Assembly (NCBI RefSeq): GCF_019710745.1
Contig: NZ_JAHKJW010000059.1
Coordinates: 9,817 to 45,709, forward strand
Length of the DNA stretch: 35,893 nt
Reading direction: 5' to 3'
Source of the DNA: Streptomyces beigongshangae
GTDB taxonomy: Bacteria; Actinomycetota; Actinomycetes; Streptomycetales; Streptomycetaceae
Position 1 is the stretch's first letter. Each line of letters begins with the position of its first letter. Below are positions 7,284 to 15,555 of this stretch, piece after piece. The notes under the pieces are model-generated. The model was not told the DNA's origin. It made no database searches and saw only the letters and a list, made by a program, of their open reading frames with translations. A program made the position numbers and the translations under genes.

Positions 7284-9118
7284 GGGGTGGCCTCCTTCGC
7301 ACGGTCCGGCCGGGCGGCGGACGGGGGTGTGTCGAGGTCGAGTTCGGCCAGGTCGGAATCGCCGAGGTAGGCCTCGATGACCTCCGGTGCGGACACGACC
7401 TCCTGGGGGGTGCCTTCCGCGATGACCCTGCCGCTGGACAGGACGGTGACCTTCTCGCACAGGGACATGACCAGGCCCATGTTGTGTTCGATGAGGATCA
7501 CGGTGGTTCCGCTGTCGCGGATGGAGCGGACGATGCGGATGAGCTGCTGCACCTCCCCGCCGTTGAGGCCGGCCGCCGGTTCGTCGAGCAGGAGCAGCCG
7601 CGGGCGGGCCGCCATGGCGCGGGCGATCTCGATGCGGCGCTGGATGCCGTACGGGAGGGAGGAGGGGTCGGCCTCCGCGAAGTCGGCGAGTCCGTAGCGC
7701 CGGAGGATGTCGTCGGCCTGGGCGCGCAGCCGGCGTTCGCGCGTGAGGACACCGGGCTGCCAGAGGGCGTACTGCCAGATGGTGTGCGTGCGGGTGCGGT
7801 CGAGGGCGACGAGGACGTTCTCCCGGACGGTGAGCTGTCCGAACAGGCGCAGGTTCTGGAAGGTACGGGCCAGGCCCGCCAGGGACAGCGTGTAGGGGCG
7901 GGCGGTGGTGGTGTCGGAGCCGGCGAAGCCCACGGTTCCGGCCGTCGCGCGGTAGAAGCCGCTGATGACGTTGAACAGGGTGGTCTTGCCGGAGCCGTTG
8001 GGGCCCACCACTCCGCGGATCTCGCCCTTCCGCACGGTGAGTGTCACCTCGTCCAGTGCCCGTAGCCCGCGGAACTGCTGGGTGACGCCCTCCACGGACA
8101 GGAGCACGCCGTCCCGGGCGGACCGGTCCTCGACCTCGTACGGAATGAAGGGCCGCAGCTCCGCGCGCGAGGACTGCTGGGCGCGGCGGCGGCGTTCGTA
8201 CAGGGTACGCAGCCGGGCGGGGACGCCGGCCAGGCCGGTCGGCGCGAAGACGACCATGAGGACGACGACGACGCCGTAGCCGAGCTGGGCGTAGGTGGAG
8301 AAGTCCGACAGCCACTCCCGCACCATCGTCAGGCCGATGGCACCCACCACGCATCCCACCAGGGAACGGCGGCCGCCGATGATGACCATGGCCAGCAGGA
8401 TGAACATGTTGGCGATGGAGAACGTCTCGGGGGCCACATAGCGTATGAGGCCGGCGTAGAGGACGCCGGCCAGACCGCCGTAGAGGCTGGCGAGCAGGAA
8501 AGCGGTCATGCGCAGGAACGGGATCTCGGCGCCCATGGCTCCCGCCGCGAGGGCGTCGTCGCGCATGGCGCGCAGGCGGCGGCCGAGTGAGGTGTGGACG
8601 ACGAAGAGGCCGAAGAGGAGGGCCAGGCCGAAGACGAGGGCTTCCAGGTAGTAGTAGAGGTACTCGCTGGAGAGGTCCACGCCGGGCAGGGCGGGGACGG
8701 GGATGCCCGAGATGCCGTCGGCGCCGCCGGTGATGTCGGCGTTGGTGATCCAGTTGATGAAGCCCAGGGCGAGGCCGAGGGTGACGATGCCCAGGTAGTG
8801 GGACTGCATGCGCAGGGCGGGAACGCCGACGAAGAGGCCGACGACGACGGTGGCCAGGACGGCGAGCAGGGCCGAGAACCAGAACCCGTGGCCGTAGTGG
8901 GTGGTGAGGATGGCCACGGCGTAGGCGCCCACGCCGAAGAACGCGACCTGGGCGAGGTTGATCTGGCCGGACACCCCCATGGCCAGGCCCATGCCGATGG
9001 CGAGCAGGGCGTAGATGAGGGCGATGTTGACGACGTGGACGGTGTAGCCGCCCAGGCCGTACGGGAGTGCCCAGGCGGCGAGGACGAGGACGCCGGTGGC
9101 GGCGAGGCGGGACTTCAT
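7280..9118 (-). CDS. Fused ABC permease-ATPase, LivM-LivG
   Basis: A 612-aa fusion. Residues 1-300 are a LivM permease with about eight membrane segments (MGLAMGVSGQINLAQVAFFGVGAYAVAIL, the conserved LivM/H loop). A linker rich in Arg, Gln and Ser (about 300-336) leads to a LivG ATPase with Walker A GPNGSGKT (372-379), a signature LPYGIQRR (LivG-type variant of LSGGQ) and Walker B LLLLDEPAAGLN. LivM and LivG are usually separate; the fusion fixes their stoichiometry. ATG 9118 overlaps the LivH stop (ATGA). Together with LivH, LivF and the binding lipoprotein this makes a complete importer. Confidence 0.93.
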   Translation of the reverse strand: MKSRLAATGVLVLAAWALPYGLGGYTVHVVNIALIYALLAIGMGLAMGVSGQINLAQVAFFGVGAYAVAILTTHYGHGFWFSALLAVLATVVVGLFVGVPALRMQSHYLGIVTLGLALGFINWITNADITGGADGISGIPVPALPGVDLSSEYLYYYLEALVFGLALLFGLFVVHTSLGRRLRAMRDDALAAGAMGAEIPFLRMTAFLLASLYGGLAGVLYAGLIRYVAPETFSIANMFILLAMVIIGGRRSLVGCVVGAIGLTMVREWLSDFSTYAQLGYGVVVVLMVVFAPTGLAGVPARLRTLYERRRRAQQSSRAELRPFIPYEVEDRSARDGVLLSVEGVTQQFRGLRALDEVTLTVRKGEIRGVVGPNGSGKTTLFNVISGFYRATAGTVGFAGSDTTTARPYTLSLAGLARTFQNLRLFGQLTVRENVLVALDRTRTHTIWQYALWQPGVLTRERRLRAQADDILRRYGLADFAEADPSSLPYGIQRRIEIARAMAARPRLLLLDEPAAGLNGGEVQQLIRIVRSIRDSGTTVILIEHNMGLVMSLCEKVTVLSSGRVIAEGTPQEVVSAPEVIEAYLGDSDLAELDLDTPPSAARPDRAKEATP

Positions 9119-9984
9119 GCGCGGCTGACCGTCCTTTCACCGAAGATGCCCATGGGCCGGATCATGATCGCGATGGTGAAGACCAGGAAGGTGACCAGTA
9201 CCGAGTAGCCCTGGAAGTGGCCGGCGGCATAGGAGTCGAGGACGCCGATGGCGATGCCGCCGACCACGGCGCCGTGGATGGAGCCGAAGCCGCCGAGCAT
9301 CGCGGCGGCGAAGCCCTTGATGCCCAGTGCGCCGCCGAGTGAGGCGTCGACGTAGAGCATGGGGCCGACCAGGCCGCCGGCGAGGGCGGCGAGGCCCGCG
9401 CCGATGGCGAAGGCGAGCGCGTTGCTGCGGCCGACGTCGATGCCGACGGCGGTGGCCGCCTCGTGGTCCATGGCGACGGCCTGCATGGCCGCGCCGCGCT
9501 TGGTGCGGGAGAGGAAGAAGGCGAGGGCGACGACGGCGAGCGCGGCGACCGCCATGACCAGGAGGTCGTAGGTGCGGATCCGGATCCCGAGGACGTCCAG
9601 GGGCGCGGAGTCCAGGGGCGACGGTACGGCACGTCCGGTGGTGCCCCAGATGATGATGGCGAGGGCCTGGAGGACGATGCCGAAGCCGATCGTGCCGATC
9701 AGCATCAGGTCGAAGTCCTTGTTCTCCAGGGGCCGCAGAACGCGTTCGATGACCAGGCCGATGGCGCCGGTGATGACGATGGCCAGCCCCATGGCGACGG
9801 CGAAGGGGAGGTGGGAGGTGAGGTAGAAGGTGGAGGCGGCGTAGGCGCCGATCATGGCGATGTCGGCGTGGGCGAAGTTGACCAGACCCATGGTGCGGTA
9901 CACCAGGGAGAAGCCCATGGCGACCAGGGCGTAGACGGCGCCGAGGCTCAGGCCGCTGACGAGGGTTTGAAGGGTGTCCTGCAC
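9115..9984 (-). CDS. ABC transporter permease, LivH type
   Basis: A 289-aa integral membrane protein. The family loop VYRTMGLVNFAHADIAMIGAYAAS is near the N-terminus, and GLAALAGGLVGPMLYVDASLGGALGIKGFAAAMLGGFGSIHGAVVGG is in the C-terminal half. It forms the translocation pore with the LivM half. GTG 9984 was selected because the protein then begins at the usual LivH point (QTLVSGLSLGAVYALVAMGFSLVYR) and lies 7 nt after the lipoprotein stop. The longer frame to 10146 overlaps the lipoprotein gene and is hydrophilic. Confidence 0.92.
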   Translation of the reverse strand: MQDTLQTLVSGLSLGAVYALVAMGFSLVYRTMGLVNFAHADIAMIGAYAASTFYLTSHLPFAVAMGLAIVITGAIGLVIERVLRPLENKDFDLMLIGTIGFGIVLQALAIIIWGTTGRAVPSPLDSAPLDVLGIRIRTYDLLVMAVAALAVVALAFFLSRTKRGAAMQAVAMDHEAATAVGIDVGRSNALAFAIGAGLAALAGGLVGPMLYVDASLGGALGIKGFAAAMLGGFGSIHGAVVGGIAIGVLDSYAAGHFQGYSVLVTFLVFTIAIMIRPMGIFGERTVSRA

Positions 9985-9991
9985 GTCGTTC

Positions 9992-11152
9992 TCACTTCTG
10001 CTCGACGAGCTTGCCGTCCCGGATGACGCCGATGGCCGTCTCGGTGATGCCGACACCGTCGGCGCCGAACTCGAACCGTCCGAGCAGTCCGTCGTAGGCG
10101 GTGGCGCGGATGGCGTCGGCGAGTTTCCTGCCGGTGGCGACGTCACTGCTCTTCAGGGCGGTGAGGAGGATGTTCGTGCCGTCGTAGGCCTTGGCGCCGT
10201 GCAGTTCGGCCTCTTCGCCGTAGGCCGCCTGGTAGGCGGCCGCGAACTTCTGCGCTGCGGGGCTGATGTCGTTGCTCAGGTAGGGGGAGCTGACGATGGT
10301 GCCCTCGACGGCCTTCTCGCCCGCGGTGTCGATGAAGACGGGCGTGCCCTGGGGAGCGGCGCCGGCGAACGGAACGGTGATGCCGAGGTCACGGGCCTGC
10401 TTGACGATGAGGCCCGCCTCCACCTCCTCGGAGCCGATGAAGACGGCTTCGGGCTTCTTGGAGCGGATCTTGGTGAGCGCGGCGCTGAAGTCCTTCTGGT
10501 CGGTGGTGACGACCTGGTCGGTGACGGGACTGACTCCGAGATCCTTGGCCGCCTTGGCGAAGGCGTCGTGTTCGCCCTTGCCGAAGGAGCCGTTGTTGGT
10601 GATCATCGCGATCTTCTTGTAGCCCTTGTCCTCGATGAGGTGCTTGGCCAGGGTGCTGTCGTAGGTCGTGCTGGTGGGCCCGTTGAGGAAGAGGAACGGG
10701 CTCTTCTGGTCCACGAGGGCGTCCGCCTGGCCGGAGGTGATGTTCGGTATGCCGGCCTGCTTGAGCACGGGGGCCATGGCGATGGTGACCGCGCTCTCCG
10801 CGGTGCCGATCATCGCGATGTAGTTCTCACTGTCGATCTTGCGGGCCAGATTGGTGCCGGTGGTGGGGTCACCCTGGTCGTCGAACGACTTCATCTCGAT
10901 CTTGCGGCCGTTGACGCCGCCCTTCTTGTTCCACTCGTCGATGGCGAGCTTGGCGCCCTTGTACTCCCACTCGCCCAGCGAGGAGAGCTGCCCGCTGCGG
11001 GCGTTGACGACAGCGATCTTGATGGGGCCCGAGTCGGACCCGGCCTCGCTGTCGGACTCGCCCGGGGCGCTGCAGGCTGTCAGGGCGGCGGCCAGGGCGA
11101 CCGCTGCGACGAGTGCGGTGCGTGGGACGGAGGGGCGGGGTGTACGGCTCAT
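9992..11152 (-). CDS. ABC transporter substrate-binding lipoprotein, LivJ/K type
   Basis: A 386-aa periplasmic-binding-protein-like lipoprotein. The signal peptide has Arg residues, an Ala/Leu-rich core and lipobox LTAC with Cys27, then a Ser/Gly/Glu spacer. The mature part begins PIKIAVVNARSGQLSSLGEWEYKGAKLAIDEWNKKGGVNGRKIEM, the typical type 1 receptor-ligand fold (Peripla_BP_6). ATG 11152 has GAGGTGA at good spacing, while the GTG at 11161 has none. It is preceded by a 116-nt gap after the ThDP enzyme gene. It sets the specificity of the importer, but the ligand cannot be inferred from sequence alone. Confidence 0.92.
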   Translation of the reverse strand: MSRTPRPSVPRTALVAAVALAAALTACSAPGESDSEAGSDSGPIKIAVVNARSGQLSSLGEWEYKGAKLAIDEWNKKGGVNGRKIEMKSFDDQGDPTTGTNLARKIDSENYIAMIGTAESAVTIAMAPVLKQAGIPNITSGQADALVDQKSPFLFLNGPTSTTYDSTLAKHLIEDKGYKKIAMITNNGSFGKGEHDAFAKAAKDLGVSPVTDQVVTTDQKDFSAALTKIRSKKPEAVFIGSEEVEAGLIVKQARDLGITVPFAGAAPQGTPVFIDTAGEKAVEGTIVSSPYLSNDISPAAQKFAAAYQAAYGEEAELHGAKAYDGTNILLTALKSSDVATGRKLADAIRATAYDGLLGRFEFGADGVGITETAIGVIRDGKLVEQK

Positions 11153-11268
11153 GCGGGTCACCTCGTGACAGATGTGGGTGGGCGGTGACGGCGTGGGGGG
11201 AGTCGACGCGTTCCCGCCGGCCCGGCCGCCTTCCGGTCGGCGGAGTCGGTGTGGTGGGTGGTGCCGGG

Positions 11269-13020
11269 TCAGACGGTGTCGGCGGGGAAGTGTCCGGCGT
11301 AGATGTCCTTGATGTTCCAGTGCCCGGGGGTGGGAACCGGCTCGTTCACCATGGGCACGTCCAGCACGGCGGGCCGGCGGCGGGCGATGGCGTCGTCGAG
11401 GGCCTTGCGCAGTTCCGAGGGGACGGCGACGGTGTAACCGTCGGCGCCGCAGGACCGGCCGTACTGCGCGAAGTCGGGGCTGTAGGGCCGTCCTTCGGCG
11501 TCGGTGAACTCACAGCCGTAGGAACGTCCGAAGGATGACGCCTGCAGGTCGGCGATGGTGCCGTGAGCACGGTTGTTCATGACCACGAAGACGACGGGCG
11601 CACCCTGTTCCACGGCCATCGGCACCGCCGGCAGCTGGGCGCTCATGCCGCCGTCACCGATGAGGGCGACCACGACGCGGTCGGGCCGGGCGATCTGCAC
11701 CCCCACCGCGGCGGCAGGACCGAAGCCCATGGTGGAGGCGCCTCCCGGGGTGATGAAGCGCCCCTGGCCGGGCAGTTCGTAGCACTGGGCGACGCCGTTC
11801 TTGTTCCAGCCGACGTCGGTGACGAGGACGGCGTCCTCAGGGAGGGCGTCACGCAGGTCCGCCAGGATGCGCTGCGGGCGCAGCGGGAAGTCGTCGCTGC
11901 GCCCGGCCTCCCGTGCCGCCTCGAAGACGCTCGTGCGGGCGGCGGCGATGGTCTCCCGCAGACCGGGGCGGGTGATGGCGGTGGTCTGCCGGGCCCGGAC
12001 CGACGCGCCGATCTTCCGCAGGGCGAGTTCCACGTCGGCGACGGCGCCGATGTGCACCGGGTAGTTGCGGCCGATCTCGGCGGGGTCGATGTCGATCTGG
12101 ATGAGCCGGCTGGGTGGGAAGTTCCAGGTGTGGGCGGCGTCCCAGGAGCTGGCGTCCGTCTCGGCGAAGCGGGTGGCCAGGGCGAGTACGACGTCGGCGC
12201 CCTTGGTGTGTTCGTGGGTGGTCTCCAGCCCCCAGAAGCCGGGCATGCCCAGGAGCAGGGGGTGCCGGTCGGGGACGACGCCCTTGCCCATGAGGGAGTG
12301 GGCGAGGGGGATGTCGAGGTGTTCGGCCAGGCGCAGCAGTTCGCCTCGGGCTTCGGAACCGCGCAGACCGCCGCCGAAGTAGACCAGCGGGCGCTCCGCC
12401 TCGAGCAGCGCTTCGGCGATCCGGTCGGCGGTGGCCTCGTCGAGTCCGGGCCGGCCGAGGTGGCCGGGAAGCGGGTGTTCACCGGCGTAGGGGGTGACCT
12501 GCCGGTTGAACAGGTCCATGGGGATGTTGATCAGTACCGTGCCCGGGCGTCCGCTGGTGGCGGTGAAGAAGGCCCGTTCGGTGACGCGTGGCAGGTCCTG
12601 TACGCGCTGCACCTCCCACGTCCGCTTGCAGAAGGGCCGGTAGACGGCCGTCTGGTCGGCGTCGGCGTGGAGGTTGACCTCCTGGTGCGGGTGGCGGCCG
12701 TGGTAGTAGGAGGGGATGTCCCCGGTGATGACGACGAGCGGTACGGAGTCCAGGGCGGCGGTGGCGACGCCGGTGACGGCGTTCATCATGCCGGGCCCGA
12801 CGTGGGTGAGCAGGACACCGGGGCGGCCGGTGGCGCGGGCGTAGCCGTCGGCGGCGTGGGCGGCGGCCTGTTCGTGGCGGGCGATGACGAACTCGATCGG
12901 GCTCGGACCGAGTGCGTCGAGGAGGGCGATGTTGGTGTGTCCGCAGGTGCCGAAGACGTGTTCGACGCCGTAGGACTCGAGCTGGGCGACGAGGGCTTCG
13001 GCGGCGTTCACGGTGGTCAC
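11269..13020 (-). CDS. Thiamine-diphosphate-dependent enzyme, acetolactate synthase-like
   Basis: A 583-aa enzyme of the POX/AHAS/decarboxylase superfamily. The N-terminal PYR domain has the cofactor-activating Glu50 (IARHEQAAAHAADGYARATG). The C-terminal ThDP motif begins GDGGM and ends NN 29 residues further on, binding the pyrophosphate and Mg2+. Glu50 argues against glyoxylate carboligase, which has Val there. The sequence does not show the hallmarks of sulfoacetaldehyde acetyltransferase or IolD. Decarboxylation of a 2-oxoacid to an aldehyde, or carboligation, is the likely chemistry. The adjacent aldehyde dehydrogenase favours an aldehyde product. GTG 13020 overlaps the ALDH stop by 4 nt and has AAGGAG upstream. 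Confidence 0.85.
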   Translation of the reverse strand: MTTVNAAEALVAQLESYGVEHVFGTCGHTNIALLDALGPSPIEFVIARHEQAAAHAADGYARATGRPGVLLTHVGPGMMNAVTGVATAALDSVPLVVITGDIPSYYHGRHPHQEVNLHADADQTAVYRPFCKRTWEVQRVQDLPRVTERAFFTATSGRPGTVLINIPMDLFNRQVTPYAGEHPLPGHLGRPGLDEATADRIAEALLEAERPLVYFGGGLRGSEARGELLRLAEHLDIPLAHSLMGKGVVPDRHPLLLGMPGFWGLETTHEHTKGADVVLALATRFAETDASSWDAAHTWNFPPSRLIQIDIDPAEIGRNYPVHIGAVADVELALRKIGASVRARQTTAITRPGLRETIAAARTSVFEAAREAGRSDDFPLRPQRILADLRDALPEDAVLVTDVGWNKNGVAQCYELPGQGRFITPGGASTMGFGPAAAVGVQIARPDRVVVALIGDGGMSAQLPAVPMAVEQGAPVVFVVMNNRAHGTIADLQASSFGRSYGCEFTDAEGRPYSPDFAQYGRSCGADGYTVAVPSELRKALDDAIARRRPAVLDVPMVNEPVPTPGHWNIKDIYAGHFPADTV

Positions 13021-14519
13021 GGGGTCTCCTTGGGCAGTTCGCGGCTGTCGCCCCAGACGGACAGGCCGCGCAGCACGAGGGTCTTGACGACGGTGTAGTC
13101 GTCGATGAGCCAGCGGGGGGCCTCACGGCCGAAGCCGGAGTCCTTCACCCCGCCGAAGGGCACGTGGTCGAGGCGGAAGTTGGAGGATCCGTTGACGATG
13201 AGGCCCCCGACCTCCAGTCGCCGCCAGGCGGTGAGGATGCGGGTGAGGTCGTGGGTGAACAGGCCGGCCTGCAGTCCGTACCGGCTGGTGTTGCACTGCT
13301 CGATCACGGTGTCGAAGTCGTCGTAGGGCATGACCGCCACCAGCGCGCCGAACACCTCGTGCACGACCACGGAGGCGTGCGCGGGCGGGTCGGCGACGAT
13401 CGTGGGCGCGGCCGTGGCGCCGACGCGGGTGCCGCCCCGGATCACGCTCGCGCCCAGTCGCCCGGCTTCCTTCGACCACTCCACCACGCGTTCGGCCGCT
13501 TTCTCGTCGACCATGGAACCGATGTCGGTGGTTTCGAGCAGGGGATCACCGATGACCAGGTCGTCGACCTCGGCGGTGAAGGCGTCGAGGAACTCGTCGT
13601 AACGGCTGCGGTGGACGTAGACCCGCTGGACGGAGATGCAGCTCTGGCCGGAGTTGCTGTAGCCGGTGCGTGCGCAGGTCTTGGCCGCCGCGGCGGCGTC
13701 GGCGTCCTGGCAGACGATCGTGGCGGCGTTCCCGCCCAGTTCCAGTGCGAGCCTCTTGGCGCCGGCCGCTCGGGCCACCGCCGCTCCGGTCGCGGCGCTG
13801 CCGGTGAAACTGATGACGCTCACCGCGTCGGCACCGCACAGGGTGGCGCCCACCTCTCCCCCGCCGTGCAGCAGTTGGACCGCCTGGTGGGGCATGCCGC
13901 TGTCCAGGAGCAGCGCGACGACGGCGGTGGAGATGCCCGGGGCCTGGGGCGGTGCCTTGACCAGGGTGGTGTTGCCCGCGGCGAAGGACGCGCCCAGTTT
14001 GTGCGCGAGCAGGTTGGCGGGGGCGTTGAACGGGGTGATGGCCAGAGCCACGCCGGCCGGCGCCCGGTAGGTGAAGGCGGTGTTCCCGATGCCGGTGTCC
14101 CAGCCGGCCACCGGCAGGGTCTGCCCGTCGATGCGGCGGGCCTCGGCCGCGCAGACGGCGAAGGTGGCGGACACCCGGTCGATCTCGGTTCGGCTGTCCT
14201 TCAGTGGTTTGCCCAGTTCCAGGGCGAGGAGGCGGGCGAGCCGGTCGCGGTGGACGACGGCGTTGCGCGCGGCGGTTTCGAGGATGCCGGCTCGGGCGGC
14301 GGGAGCGAGGTCGGCCGTCTGCCGCGCGTAGCGGCCGGCCCGGGCGACGGCGGTGTCCATCTCGCCGGTCGTCGCGGTGGGTGCGCGGCTGACGGTGCGT
14401 CGCAGGTAGGGGCCGGTGCGTTCGAGTGGCGGACCTTCACCGCCCCATGAACCGGACAGATAGGGAAGAGCCTCGACCACGTCGTTCTCGTCGGCGGCTT
14501 TGAGGAGGTCTTGCAGCAT
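13017..14519 (-). CDS. NAD(P)-dependent aldehyde dehydrogenase
   Basis: A 500-aa ALDH-superfamily enzyme, first gene of the eight-gene minus-strand operon. The catalytic residues are visible: Asn165 in ITPFNAP, Glu260 in LALELGGNAA and Cys294 in NSGQSC. ATG 14519 has a strong GGAGGTGTG Shine-Dalgarno site directly upstream. The frame is open far further upstream, but that part runs antisense into iclR. It is translationally coupled to the ThDP enzyme, so oxidation of that enzyme's aldehyde product to an acid is the likely role. A perfect palindrome lies 15 nt upstream of the start codon, so expression is probably blocked by a bound repressor when inducer is absent. Confidence 0.92.
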   Translation of the reverse strand: MLQDLLKAADENDVVEALPYLSGSWGGEGPPLERTGPYLRRTVSRAPTATTGEMDTAVARAGRYARQTADLAPAARAGILETAARNAVVHRDRLARLLALELGKPLKDSRTEIDRVSATFAVCAAEARRIDGQTLPVAGWDTGIGNTAFTYRAPAGVALAITPFNAPANLLAHKLGASFAAGNTTLVKAPPQAPGISTAVVALLLDSGMPHQAVQLLHGGGEVGATLCGADAVSVISFTGSAATGAAVARAAGAKRLALELGGNAATIVCQDADAAAAAKTCARTGYSNSGQSCISVQRVYVHRSRYDEFLDAFTAEVDDLVIGDPLLETTDIGSMVDEKAAERVVEWSKEAGRLGASVIRGGTRVGATAAPTIVADPPAHASVVVHEVFGALVAVMPYDDFDTVIEQCNTSRYGLQAGLFTHDLTRILTAWRRLEVGGLIVNGSSNFRLDHVPFGGVKDSGFGREAPRWLIDDYTVVKTLVLRGLSVWGDSRELPKETP

Positions 14520-14533
14520 CACACCTCCAGAAA

Positions 14534-14550
14534 AAACCATCTGATGGTTT
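14534..14550. promoter_or_regulatory. Perfect 17-bp palindrome before the ALDH gene, candidate operator
   Basis: AAACCATC-T-GATGGTTT is a perfect inverted repeat with 8-bp arms and a 1-nt centre. It lies between the predicted minus-strand transcription start (near 14572) and the ALDH ribosome-binding site. That position suits a roadblock operator for the divergently encoded IclR protein. Confidence 0.6.
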
Positions 14551-14578
14551 CCATGGACTGCTCTGTGGACTGGCGTGT

Positions 14579-14607
14579 AACGTACGGGCGCCAAGAGGCC
14601 GTGGCAA
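14579..14607 (-). promoter_or_regulatory. Promoter of the ALDH-to-AroE-like catabolic operon
   Basis: On the minus strand, TTGCCA (14607-14602), a 17-nt spacer and TACGTT (14584-14579) give a good sigma-70-type promoter. The predicted start is near 14572, with a leader of about 50 nt before ATG 14519. Confidence 0.6.
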
Positions 14608-14627
14608 TAGATCGGCCCCAGGAAGTT

Positions 14628-14642
14628 GAAATCAGCGATTTC
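14628..14642. promoter_or_regulatory. Second palindrome in the iclR-ALDH intergenic region
   Basis: GAAATC-AGC-GATTTC is a perfect inverted repeat upstream of the minus-strand -35 and about 90 nt before iclR. GAAAT/ATTTC half-sites resemble known IclR-family operators (E. coli IclR binds TGGAAAT-N-ATTTCCA). It is a candidate for autoregulation of iclR or activation of the divergent operon. Confidence 0.5.
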
Positions 14643-14732
14643 CCAACACAGCAGCACTGGTGAAAGCTGTCGCTCCAGGTGTCGCGCCCGCCTACCGGGC
14701 TGCGGCGGTTGCCCACTGACGAAGGAGAGAAC

Positions 14733-15503
14733 GTGGACGCGGAGCAAGGACCGGGTGGCGGTGTACGCAGTGTGCGCCGCGCTCTGGACATCCTGTCGCT
14801 GCTGACCGAGGATCAGCCCACCGTCCCCCTGAAGGACATGGTCGACGCCACCGGACTGCCCAAGACCACGGTGGTGCGCCTGGTGCAGACCCTGGAGCAG
14901 TACGGGCTGCTGTGGGCGACACCGGGCGGCTACACGGCGGGCCCGGGCCTGTGGCGATGGGCCCACCTGGCACACGCCAGCTGGGAACTGCCGCCCGACA
15001 CGCAGAAATTGCTGCGCGAGCTGGTCGACCGGCGGGGCGAGACGGCGAATCTCATGATCCGCCGCGACGTCCATCGCGTCTGCGTCGCCCAGCAGGAGAG
15101 CCCGCAGCCGTTGCGGCACGTGGTGCGGGTGGGGGACGAGCTGCCCCTGTGGGCCGGCGCCTCCTCCAAAGTACTGCTCATCGGCGCTGTCGACGGTCTG
15201 CTGCAGAGAGTCGCCACCGGCTCGCCGCACGGAGTGGCCCACGTCGAGCAGTTGCGCCTGTGGGCCGAGGAGGCCGCCACCCGCGGGTACGCGATCAGCC
15301 GCGGTGAACGCGATGTCGGCCTCACGGCCGTCGCCGTACCGATCCGTACCCAGTCGGGGGTGGTGGTCGCCTCGCTCTCACTCAGCGGCCCGAGCGCGCG
15401 CATCCCGGAAAAGGTCGCCGAGGAGTTCGCGGGCGACCTGCTGAAGACGGCCGGGCGCATCGCGGACCAGGGCTTCCAGCACCCCCTGGGGCTGCGCACC
15501 TAA
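14733..15503 (+). CDS. IclR-family transcriptional regulator
   Basis: A 256-aa regulator. The N-terminal winged helix-turn-helix covers about residues 12-65 (SVRRALDILSLL, then MVDATGLPKTTVVRLVQTLEQYGLL). The C-terminal GAF-like effector domain has LPLWAGASSKVLL and the RGYAISRGERDVGLTAVAVPI block typical of IclR. GTG 14733 has GAAGGAGAG at ideal spacing. It is divergent from the ALDH operon and upstream of the CoA-transferase and citryl-CoA-lyase genes. It most likely senses a pathway acid and controls both arms, possibly also the PQQ island further on. Confidence 0.92.
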   Translation: MDAEQGPGGGVRSVRRALDILSLLTEDQPTVPLKDMVDATGLPKTTVVRLVQTLEQYGLLWATPGGYTAGPGLWRWAHLAHASWELPPDTQKLLRELVDRRGETANLMIRRDVHRVCVAQQESPQPLRHVVRVGDELPLWAGASSKVLLIGAVDGLLQRVATGSPHGVAHVEQLRLWAEEAATRGYAISRGERDVGLTAVAVPIRTQSGVVVASLSLSGPSARIPEKVAEEFAGDLLKTAGRIADQGFQHPLGLRT

Positions 15504-15516
15504 CCCAGTACGCCGG

Positions 15517-15542
15517 CAGCGGCGCCGTGTGCGGCGCCGCTG
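15517..15542. terminator. 10-bp perfect hairpin between iclR and the CoA-transferase gene
   Basis: CAGCGGCGCC (15517-15526), a 6-nt loop and GGCGCCGCTG (15533-15542) form a perfect GC-rich stem. It has no T-tract, and its right arm abuts the GAAGGAG ribosome-binding site of the next gene. It may lower read-through, protect the downstream mRNA or modulate translation. Confidence 0.5.
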
Positions 15543-15555
15543 GAAGGAGACGCCC

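Noticed and set aside
11269..13020. Glyoxylate carboligase or biosynthetic acetolactate synthase
   Set aside because: The cofactor Glu50 is present, unlike glyoxylate carboligase. No small regulatory subunit gene or ilv context is found, so only a general ThDP-enzyme call is justified.
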